From NCBI GenBank assembly GCA_049306275.1, contig JBAQQB010000138.1, forward strand, positions 44,246-108,245: 64,000 nt of DNA. Reading direction: 5' to 3'. Below, in pieces: positions 9,049 through 18,000 of the stretch (position 1 is its first letter; each line of letters starts with the position of its first letter). Origin of the DNA: JADJTT01 sp049306275. Its GTDB lineage: Bacteria; Bacteroidota; Bacteroidia; Chitinophagales; Saprospiraceae. Below the pieces are notes generated by a model. The model was not told the origin of the DNA. It saw only the letters and a list, made by a program, of their open reading frames with translations, and did no database searches. The position numbers and the translations under genes were made by a program.

Positions 9049-12000
9049 ATGAGCGCCCCCCTCCCCGTAATTTTCCTCGCCTTCGCGAATGAATACCACG
9101 AAGGCCGCTACCTCAATAACCTGGTCGAAGAACACAGGCAATTGCTCGCCTCGCTGGGACCTGTGTCGCTGGCCGATAACCCTAAAAATGCGCTGTGCGA
9201 ACTGGTCGTGCGCCAAAACGCGACGATACAGGATATCTTCGACGTGTTTCAACGCTACGGCGACCGCATCGCGATTTTTCACTACGGCGGACATGCCGAC
9301 GGCTATCAACTGCTGCTGCAGGGCAAGGACGGCCAGGGGAAAGTCGCCCACGGCGGGGGGCTGGTCTCCCTGCTGGGCCGCAGGAAAAACCTCAAACTGG
9401 TTTTCCTCAACGGCTGCGCCACGCAGAAACTGGCGCGCGACCTTGCCAGCCGCGGCGTGCACGCGGTGATCGGCACCTCGGTCTCGATCTCCGACACGAC
9501 GGCGCTGCAGCTCTCTTCCCGCTTCTATAAAGGCCTTGCGAGCGGCATCACCCTCTCGGGCGCCTGGGAGGAAGCCAAAGCCGAAGTGATGACCGGCATC
9601 AGCCCCGACGATACGCGCCGGGGCTTCGACCTCAGGGACGATGATTCCGGGCGTTTTCCCTGGGACCTGGAGTTCAAGGACGAGGCTTCGAAAGATATTT
9701 TTAACAGCTGGAACCTTCCCGGCTCGGCCAACCAGCCGCTTTTCGGCCTGCCGGAACCCAAAAAGCAGCAGCTGCCGCCTTCGCCCTTCCTCTTCCTCAA
9801 ACCCTATGGGGCCGAACAGGCAGAGATTTTCTTTGGGCGCTCCTACTACATCCGCGACCTCTACCTGAAAATCGCGGAACCCAATTCCCCCCCCATCATC
9901 CTGCTCTACGGCGAATCGGGGGCGGGCAAATCCTCCCTCCTCGACGCGGGACTCGTGCCACGCCTGGCCGCCGCAACCGATTCAAACACGGGCGACCTGC
10001 TCTACGACGTGCGCTACCAACGCCGTGACCAGGACCTCGGACTCATCGGCTCGCTCGCCGATATGCTCTCCCACTACCTCGTGGAAGAGACCCCGGAGGA
10101 AGCCCAAAAAGACGATCCCAACCTCGAAAAAATACAGGCGATCGAATCCATCGCCAAAGAAATGGAAGACGAGGCCGCGAGCAGCTTCCTCAGCCTCGTG
10201 GAGCGCTACAAGGCGGTGCGCACCGTGCAGGCCAAAAAAGCCTACCAGCACAACCTCTACCGCACAGGCGACCTCGACCGCTACGCCGGAGCGCAACTGC
10301 GCGAAGCCTGGCTGCAAATCGAAAAGAAAACGGGCCGCAGGCTCGTGCTCATCCTTGATCAGGTGGAGGAGCTGTTTACCCGCCCTAACTCAAAAATGGA
10401 GCGCGAACTCGAAGACCTGCTCCAGGTGCTCTACGATATCTTCGGGGCCCCGGCCGAAAACCAGGAAGACCATATCCGTGGCAAGATCATCCTGGGTTAC
10501 CGCGAAGAGTTCAACGCCAAGATCGAGGCGCGATTCAAGGATATCGGGCTCTCGCGCAGCACCGTTTTTCTCGAGCAACTCAATAAAAAAGATATCCTCG
10601 ATATTTTTCAGGGCCTGCAGAGCGGGGTGGTGAAAGACCACTACAACATTTCCATCGAAGACAGCCTGCCCGACCACGTGGCCAACCAATTGCTCGCCGG
10701 CAAGGAAAGCGTGGCCCCCGGACAGCGCCCCGTGGCCCCGGTGCTGCAACTCCTGCTCACCAAGCTCTGGAACAAGGCCCACCGCGAAAATCCCCACCAG
10801 CCCGCCTTCACCGTCGACGCCTTCAACGAAGTGGAGAGCCAGGGCAAGGAAATGGAGGAGTATTTCGAAACCCAGATGAAAAAAATCCGGGAATGGAACC
10901 CCGAAGTGGTGGAGTCGGGCCTGGCGCTCGACATCCTGGCCTTCCATATCACCGACCTGGGCACCTCGAAGCGCTGTTTTATCGAAGACATTCGCTCGCG
11001 CTACCGGCACCTGGCCGAAGAATACAAGAACCAGCCCGATATCGTCGATCAGTTGGTCAACCGCTTCAAAAGTTCGGAGATATTCCTGCTCAACGACATC
11101 GGGCGAGGCTACACCAGCCTGCCGCACGATACCCTGGCGCCCATCGTCATGCGCGAGTACAACCGCTCCGACAAGCTCGGGCAGCGCTCCACGCGCATCC
11201 TCGACGCCAAACGGCCCGACTTTGTGAGAGCCCTGCAGGTGAACGATACCAAAAAAGTGCGCCTCGACGACAACGACCTCGAAGTGGTGACGGGCGGCAT
11301 ACTCGGCATGCGAGCCCTGGAGGAGGAAGAAAAGACCCTGTTGCAGATCAGTCTCGAGGAGCGCGAAAAAAGGCTCAAACTCAGGCGCATTCTGGTGCGG
11401 GGCGGCATTGTGACAGGCCTGTTCATCCTCTTTTTGGGCATTGTATCGGGGCTGCTCACCGTGTCCATGGTCGAACAGATCAGAAATGTAGTCGTAGACC
11501 GGGCGCACGTGGAGTCATTGAAAATACAGGAGAACAACAGCGACAGCTACAAGGACTATTTGCTGCATGGGGAAGAGGAATATGCCGCCGGCGAGGAGAC
11601 CCGCCTTGCGCACTTCGCCTACCATGCGCAGGGGGAAGAAAAACGGCTGGACGTGGTGCAAAACTACTTCAAGCTGGCCGGACCGGCAGAGGAAGAGGGC
11701 AAAATGCCTTACTTCCTCACCTTGGACCCTCCGGCCCGGATGCTGGGGCTGGATTATGACCGGTCGAAGGGCTTGGTGGCGCCTTTGGGCTTTGGAGACC
11801 AACTGGCCTATTGGCCCTTGTCAGGGTATTATGCCCCCACGACGATCGATTTCACGGAATATGTGGATGTATATTTTGAACAGGTGGTCGGCGGCGCTCC
11901 CACCAACGTCGAGCGCACAGCGGCTTATTCGGCCGATGGAAAGGGCGTACAGGTGCAAATGCGAAACGAAGCGGCCCCCTTGTACGAAATGGCTGGCCAG

Positions 12001-14949
12001 CTCGTGCCGGCGCCGACCCTGGCGATCCGTTCGGAGTATACCGGAGACGACGGACAGCTTAGCTACGATACCATTGGGCATTACGACCTGTTCAGCGGGG
12101 AGTTTGTAGGCGATTACGGAGTCCGGCTTTCTGAAGATGAATTCAACAAGGTATATGAATACCTGACCCCGATGGTGGGAGAAATACCCCTGGAGGGGTC
12201 CTATGAGCTCTTTTCCTGGAAATTGATGGACGACGAAAGGCAGGTTTTCAGCGACACCGTTTACCAACAACTCAAAGAGAGCGGCTGGAAAATTTCAGGC
12301 GCTTCGAGAATCGACCTCATCGTCAAATCGGCCAAATCAGGGGCAAACATCGCGCTGCGGCCCACGAGGAGTTTTTCCAGGGCCACCGGCAACTACTGCA
12401 TGGTCTGGAACAGCGGCGATGAAAACGCCATCGAACCTGCGGCCCAGTTTTTTCACTACGACCCGCTCGACTACCTGACCGCCCTTTCCACCGAATCATT
12501 CCTGACGGTAAATCCCGAAGGACTCCTGGCTATCTGGAATAACCAGGGCACGATCAGCAATACACTGCTTCCTTCCGGAACGAGTATCGCGGACGTTGGC
12601 GTGAGCCCCGACCACAGGCATATCTTTGCGATCACCAAAGACTCCGCGCTGGTCTGGACGCTGGAAGGCGCCAGAGCGGGCGCCTGGGCGCATGCGAACG
12701 TCAGGAAACACGTCTTTTCTGCCGACGGCGCCCGGTTCTTTACGCAGTCAAATGATACGATCCGGGTCTGGCAAAGGGAGGGCAAGGCAGCGCCGGCTTA
12801 TGTAGTGACAGATACGGCTTACCAGATCGCCACGGCGCGTTTTCAGGAAGACGGGAAACGCCTGGTCATTGGCCTCGACCCCAAATCGGCAGAAAAGCCC
12901 AAAGAGGGCTTGCTGCAACTTTTCGGGAAAAAAGGAAATAGCGCCCGCATCGACTATTGGGACGTCGAAACCGGAAAGGTAGAGCAGACCTTCGAAACGC
13001 CCTGCCTCCATCTCGCCGACGCAAGCGTGAGCCCCGACGGCAAATTCGCCGTGGCCCTCGACCCCGGGAATGCTTATGTGATACCTTCCTCCCAATTCAA
13101 GATCCGCCAATGGGAATACAACGGCGAGGGCATCAAGCCAGAGCCAATGAAAAAAGGCGATACGAAAAGCACTGAACGGGTTTTCCTCTCCCCTGGCGGA
13201 AAGTACATCGTGCGGCAGTCGTTTACCGAAAACCGCATTCAGCTCTTCGACCAAAAAGGCAAGCTGGTAAACGCCTACCTGTACGGGCAGTTTTCGCCGG
13301 GATTCCGGGGCGAGTTCTTCACGCCCGACGACCAATACCTCGTCGCAAAAAGAGCAAATGAAGCGTTTTTGTGGCGGCCGGAAGACGGAAATATTCCATG
13401 GCCTGAAATCGCGGAATTGTCCATGTACGAAAAGCGGCAGTACGAGCTGGACACCTTCTTCGACGCGGCGCCAGGTACCAAAGACGTCGCCAAGTGGTGG
13501 GCGCTGGGCCTGCTTGGCATCGCATTGATCTATTCCCTCGTGTTCTTTTCCGGCGCCATCATCAACTACGTGCAGGGAAAGGACTACCTGTCGCTGGGGC
13601 TCTACGGGGCCGCCTTTCTCATCCTGAATCTCCTCCTCGGCGCCGCCTGGGCCATCGGCTTCGAGGATCCCGGGATGAAGAAGGTAGCCTTTTACGGACT
13701 TGTTCTGGCCAATCTTGGCATACTGGGCATCGGGATTTTCCAAACCCGGAAGAAAGGAAAATGGCAGAACCTCATCCCCCTGGGCATCGTCGCGCTGCTG
13801 CTGGCAGTGGGACTGGTGCAGTTTGCCGCGCTCGAAAGCGCGCAATTGAAGGCATTCGAGTGGCCGCTCGTGGCAGCGTTTGTCCTGCTGGCGGTTTTCA
13901 CCGGCCTGGCGGGCTATCCCGTTTTCCGCGCCATCCGAGCCTACCGGAAGGATAACAAACTCGCCTTCTACCGCTGGCTCCTGCTGCCTTCGGCGTTTGC
14001 ATCGCTCATTATCTGGGGCGCCATCTCCATCGCGATAACCAGCGGCGACCTGACGCCCGCATTGGACGTGCTGGCCGGCTTGACGCTGACGGCTATCGTC
14101 ATTCACAAATGCGCACAATACTTCAGGAACCGTGCGTTTTGGGCGCTGGGGGCCTTCGCCGTGCCGGCGATACTCATCGTGAGCATGCTGAGTGTTGCAT
14201 CTCAGGCCCATATCGTCGCGATGGCGGGGGTTTTTGTCTACGGCTGGCAGGCATATAAGCAGCAGGCTTACGGGAAGGCATACCTCTTCATCAGCGCGAG
14301 TATCTTCCTGCTGGCAGGCACGCTGTCCCAGTTTTTCATCACAGCAGAATTTATACACCTGATCGGAGCCTTGCTGCTAGCTCCAGCCCTGGTTTTGTTG
14401 TTCTATGCCATTAGCACACAATTGAAACGAATGCCTGTGCGCCAGGCGGCGGGCCGGTCGCGCCTGCCCAACTGGCTGGCCATCCTGAGCCTGTGGATCG
14501 CAGGTTTTGTGGGCGCCGGCCTGTATTCGGACGAGGCAATGGTTTACGACGAAGTTGAAACCTATTCGGACGAATATTACGCCCCCGAATACACTGAAGA
14601 GGAAGAATACAGCGATCTGCTGACCGGCATTATGGCCGAGTATCCCGTATGGCAATCGGTGTTCGATGAGGTCAACAGGCAGAGCACATTTTTTGAATCG
14701 GAAGAGGGATACTACCTCGAAATCAAGGACGACCAGATCATCGCCGAATTTGAAGTGACGGAATCCGCGCCGGAATACGTGGAGATATACGACGCCTCCC
14801 GAAGACTCAAGCTTCGCCTGTTTGAAGACAGGGCCCTTTTCCAAAACGACGGCGACCCCAAATGGTACTTTTTATTTGAAGGAGAATGGATACAGCCGGC
14901 GGTGATGGAAGGAGCGTTGGAATCAGATGAAACGGGGATGGAAGAATAA
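9049..14949 (+). CDS. CHAT caspase-like - nSTAND NTPase - beta-propeller - multi-TM protein
   Basis: Single 1966-aa polypeptide. Residues 1-190 are a CHAT (caspase-like) domain with H82 in FHYGGHADG and C123 in FLNGCATQ. About 255-700 is an nSTAND NTPase: Walker A GESGAGKS (288-295) and Walker B RLVLILDQVEEL (D437). A transmembrane segment lies at about 783-808. Residues ~990-1470 have WD/propeller-like repeats (VSPDHRHIFAITKDSALVW, FSADGARFF, TIRVWQREG). About 12 hydrophobic helices follow (1483-1830), then an acidic tail. STAND NTPases oligomerise on sensing a ligand and CHAT proteases are activated in several bacterial defence systems, so a membrane-tethered, inflammasome-like switch is plausible; this is inference. 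No proteolytic target or toxin partner is adjacent. It follows the eCIS block by 122 bp but probably has its own promoter. Confidence 0.88.
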   Translation: MSAPLPVIFLAFANEYHEGRYLNNLVEEHRQLLASLGPVSLADNPKNALCELVVRQNATIQDIFDVFQRYGDRIAIFHYGGHADGYQLLLQGKDGQGKVAHGGGLVSLLGRRKNLKLVFLNGCATQKLARDLASRGVHAVIGTSVSISDTTALQLSSRFYKGLASGITLSGAWEEAKAEVMTGISPDDTRRGFDLRDDDSGRFPWDLEFKDEASKDIFNSWNLPGSANQPLFGLPEPKKQQLPPSPFLFLKPYGAEQAEIFFGRSYYIRDLYLKIAEPNSPPIILLYGESGAGKSSLLDAGLVPRLAAATDSNTGDLLYDVRYQRRDQDLGLIGSLADMLSHYLVEETPEEAQKDDPNLEKIQAIESIAKEMEDEAASSFLSLVERYKAVRTVQAKKAYQHNLYRTGDLDRYAGAQLREAWLQIEKKTGRRLVLILDQVEELFTRPNSKMERELEDLLQVLYDIFGAPAENQEDHIRGKIILGYREEFNAKIEARFKDIGLSRSTVFLEQLNKKDILDIFQGLQSGVVKDHYNISIEDSLPDHVANQLLAGKESVAPGQRPVAPVLQLLLTKLWNKAHRENPHQPAFTVDAFNEVESQGKEMEEYFETQMKKIREWNPEVVESGLALDILAFHITDLGTSKRCFIEDIRSRYRHLAEEYKNQPDIVDQLVNRFKSSEIFLLNDIGRGYTSLPHDTLAPIVMREYNRSDKLGQRSTRILDAKRPDFVRALQVNDTKKVRLDDNDLEVVTGGILGMRALEEEEKTLLQISLEEREKRLKLRRILVRGGIVTGLFILFLGIVSGLLTVSMVEQIRNVVVDRAHVESLKIQENNSDSYKDYLLHGEEEYAAGEETRLAHFAYHAQGEEKRLDVVQNYFKLAGPAEEEGKMPYFLTLDPPARMLGLDYDRSKGLVAPLGFGDQLAYWPLSGYYAPTTIDFTEYVDVYFEQVVGGAPTNVERTAAYSADGKGVQVQMRNEAAPLYEMAGQLVPAPTLAIRSEYTGDDGQLSYDTIGHYDLFSGEFVGDYGVRLSEDEFNKVYEYLTPMVGEIPLEGSYELFSWKLMDDERQVFSDTVYQQLKESGWKISGASRIDLIVKSAKSGANIALRPTRSFSRATGNYCMVWNSGDENAIEPAAQFFHYDPLDYLTALSTESFLTVNPEGLLAIWNNQGTISNTLLPSGTSIADVGVSPDHRHIFAITKDSALVWTLEGARAGAWAHANVRKHVFSADGARFFTQSNDTIRVWQREGKAAPAYVVTDTAYQIATARFQEDGKRLVIGLDPKSAEKPKEGLLQLFGKKGNSARIDYWDVETGKVEQTFETPCLHLADASVSPDGKFAVALDPGNAYVIPSSQFKIRQWEYNGEGIKPEPMKKGDTKSTERVFLSPGGKYIVRQSFTENRIQLFDQKGKLVNAYLYGQFSPGFRGEFFTPDDQYLVAKRANEAFLWRPEDGNIPWPEIAELSMYEKRQYELDTFFDAAPGTKDVAKWWALGLLGIALIYSLVFFSGAIINYVQGKDYLSLGLYGAAFLILNLLLGAAWAIGFEDPGMKKVAFYGLVLANLGILGIGIFQTRKKGKWQNLIPLGIVALLLAVGLVQFAALESAQLKAFEWPLVAAFVLLAVFTGLAGYPVFRAIRAYRKDNKLAFYRWLLLPSAFASLIIWGAISIAITSGDLTPALDVLAGLTLTAIVIHKCAQYFRNRAFWALGAFAVPAILIVSMLSVASQAHIVAMAGVFVYGWQAYKQQAYGKAYLFISASIFLLAGTLSQFFITAEFIHLIGALLLAPALVLLFYAISTQLKRMPVRQAAGRSRLPNWLAILSLWIAGFVGAGLYSDEAMVYDEVETYSDEYYAPEYTEEEEYSDLLTGIMAEYPVWQSVFDEVNRQSTFFESEEGYYLEIKDDQIIAEFEVTESAPEYVEIYDASRRLKLRLFEDRALFQNDGDPKWYFLFEGEWIQPAVMEGALESDETGMEE

Positions 14950-14989
14950 GCGGGGTGGTAGTCGATTTTCTGTAATGGATTCGGATACC

Positions 14990-14997
14990 TACATTTG
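14990..14997 (+). promoter_or_regulatory. -7 box TACATTTG before the LVIVD/Ig adhesin gene
   Basis: Exact match to the Bacteroidota -7 consensus TAnnTTTG, 31 bp upstream of ATG 15029. No clear TTG lies at the usual -33 distance. Confidence 0.5.
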
Positions 14998-15028
14998 TTA
15001 TGAAAAAGAAAATTTTTGACGGCTAATC

Positions 15029-18000
15029 ATGAAACATCCTCTATATCTCCTGCTTTGGGGCGCCCTTTCCATGACCTCCGCCCAGGCCCAGATCAGCCAC
15101 AACATGACCCTGCTGGGCAATTTCAACGACCCCTCCCTGCCCAGCGCCTCGGGCACCAGGTATAACGATGTCTGGGGCTGGACCGACTGCGAACAGCGCG
15201 AATACGCCATCCTGGGCTCGGCGAAATACGTCCATTTTTTCAATATCGAGAACCCGGCCTCTCCCCAACAGGTGGGCTTCTTTACCGGCGGCTCCACCAC
15301 CATCTGGCGCGATATGAAGACCTTCCGCGACCGCGCCTACGCGGTGTGCGACAACTGCAACGAAGGGCTCATGATCTTCGACCTGAGCGATATGCCCAAT
15401 ACGGTGACCAAAACCAAGCAGACTACCCAATTCTTCTCCAGTGCCCACAACATCTACATCGATGAAAACGCCGGCAGGCTCTACGTCGCGGGCTCCAATA
15501 CCAAATCCAACGGCGTCATCATCCTCGACCTCAACGCCGACCCCGATAACCCCACGCAGATCGGCAACCCCACCCTGGCGGGCGGTTATATCCACGACAT
15601 CCACGTGCGCAACCACATCGCCTACGGCTCCAGCGGCAACAACGGGCTGTGGGTCTACAACCTCTCCAACCCCCAAAATCCCGTGCTGCTCGGCACCCTG
15701 ACCGACTACCCCCAGAGCGGATACAACCACTCCAGCTGGCTCAGCGGTGACGGCCAGCACCTCGTCATGGCCGACGAAACCCATAACAAAGGCATCAAAA
15801 TGGTCGACGTGTCGGACCTCTCCGATATGACAGTGACCGACGTCTTCCGCTCGGCCCTGCTGGCGCCGGCCGATACGGCCAGCATCGTGCACAACCCCTT
15901 TATTCGCGACGAATACGTCTTCGTCTCCTACTACCACGACGGCGTACAGGTGTTCAATATGTCCAACCCCTCCAACGTGGTCAAGGTGGCCTGGTACGAT
16001 ACCTTTACCGGACATACCAACTACAGCGGTTTCAAAGGCTGCTGGGGGGTCTATCCCTTTCTCTCTTCGGGCAAGATCCTGGCTTCCGACCAGACCAACG
16101 GCCTGTTTATCCTTTCACTGAATAACATCACCCTCGATCCCATTCCCCACCCCACCTACCCAACGCCTACGATCACCCTCAACGGGGGCAATCCCATCTG
16201 CCAGGGGCAAACCGTCACCATCAGCGCCCACCCCTCGGCAACGGATGCCGACTGGTACCTCAACGGCAACCTCATCCAGGAAGGTGGTTTGTCCATACAG
16301 GTGGGGCAAGCTGGCGTCTACCACGCCATCCTTTACAAGGAATACTGCGGCATCCAGTCCAACTCCATCAACCTGCAGGTCATACCCCTGCCCAACCCGG
16401 TCATCACCCCGCTGAGCGACCTGACGGTCTGCCAGGGCGGCATCGTCACCCTCAGCGTAGATCCTTTAGCCACGAATGTGCAGTGGTACCGAAATGGCAT
16501 ACTGGTGCAAAATGGCGGCTTCCTGTACCAGACCCAGCAGGCTGGCAACTACCACGCCATCCTGTTCAACCAGTCCTGCTCCATCCAGACCAACACCGTA
16601 CAGGTGCAGGTCATCCCCTTTCCCAGTAACATCCTGACCCTCACCGGCGACAACCCCATCTGCGAAGGGGAAAGCGTGACGCTCAGCGTCGACCCCACCG
16701 CTACGTCCGTGCAGTGGTACCTCAACGGAGCGCTGCAGCCCTGGCAGGGCACGCAGATCGAAGCCACCGCTACGGGTTCGTATTATGCGAAGGTGTACCG
16801 GCAGTTCTGTTCGGTACAGACGAACAGCATTTTCCTGCAGGTCATCCCCCTGCCCGACACAGAGATTACCCCGCTCGGCAACCCGGTGATTTGCGAGGGA
16901 GAAAGCATTTTCCTGGCCGTCGATCCCTCCTCCACCAATGTCATTTGGTACAGAAATGGCGCGCAATACCAGACCGGCGGCACACTGCTGCAGGTGAGTC
17001 AGGCGGGAACCTACTCCGCCCTGTTGTTCCATCAATTTTGCTCCATCGAGTCAGAGTCCATTGAAATACAAGTCATCCCGCTACCCGATCCCGGCATTGC
17101 CTTCGCCGGTGAAAACACCATTTGTGAAGGGGAAAGCGCCTTGCTCTTCGCCGACCCTGCGGCCACCAACGTGGTTTGGTTCTTAAACGGCGCCCCGCTG
17201 CCGGCTTCAGGCAATCCTGTCGAGGTCCAACAGCCCGGCTTCTACCACGCCCTGGTCTACAACCAGAACTGCACCGTGCTGTCCGACTCCGCCAATCTCC
17301 AGGTCATTGCGCTGCCCAATCCCGTCATCACCCCGCTCGGCAATCCGGAGATCTGTGAAGGGGAAAGCGTGTTTATCAGCGCAGACCCATCGGCTACCTC
17401 GGTAGAATGGTTCCTCAACGGGGCATCGCTTCCCGAAGAAGGCTTCGTGATCGAAGCCCAGGAGGCCGGAACTTATAGCGCCATTTTGTACAATCAATTT
17501 TGTGAAATAGCAAGCAATAGCATTGAGGTCGAAACCATTCCCCTGCCCGATCCCGCGATCGCGGTTTCGGGAGAAACCTCGATCTGCGAAGGAGAAAGCG
17601 TTTTGCTCAGCGCTGATCTCAACGCCACTGCCATCCAATGGTACCTCAACGGCGATTTGCTGCCATTGACCGAAGCGCAGATCGAAGTGCAGGAGGCAGG
17701 ACAGTACTACGCCATTCTTTCCAACCAACATTGCACTACGCAGTCCGAACAGGTGGAAATCGAGGTCATTGCTTACCCCTCGGCAGGCATTGCACTTTCC
17801 GGCGACGCTTCGCTTTGCGAAGGGGAGAGCGTCGTGCTCAGCGCCGATTCATCCGCCACAGCCATCGGGTGGTATCTCGATGGCGTATTGCTGAGTGAAA
17901 CCGAAGCCCAGATAGAAGTGGGAGAAGCCGGCGTCTACTATGCCCTATTGTCCAACCAGTTCTGCCAGATCCAGACCAATTCCGTGGAGATCGAGGTCTT

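Noticed and set aside
12748..14358. 536-residue minus-strand open frame
   Set aside because: Antisense to the CHAT-nSTAND gene; no recognisable motifs and skewed composition.
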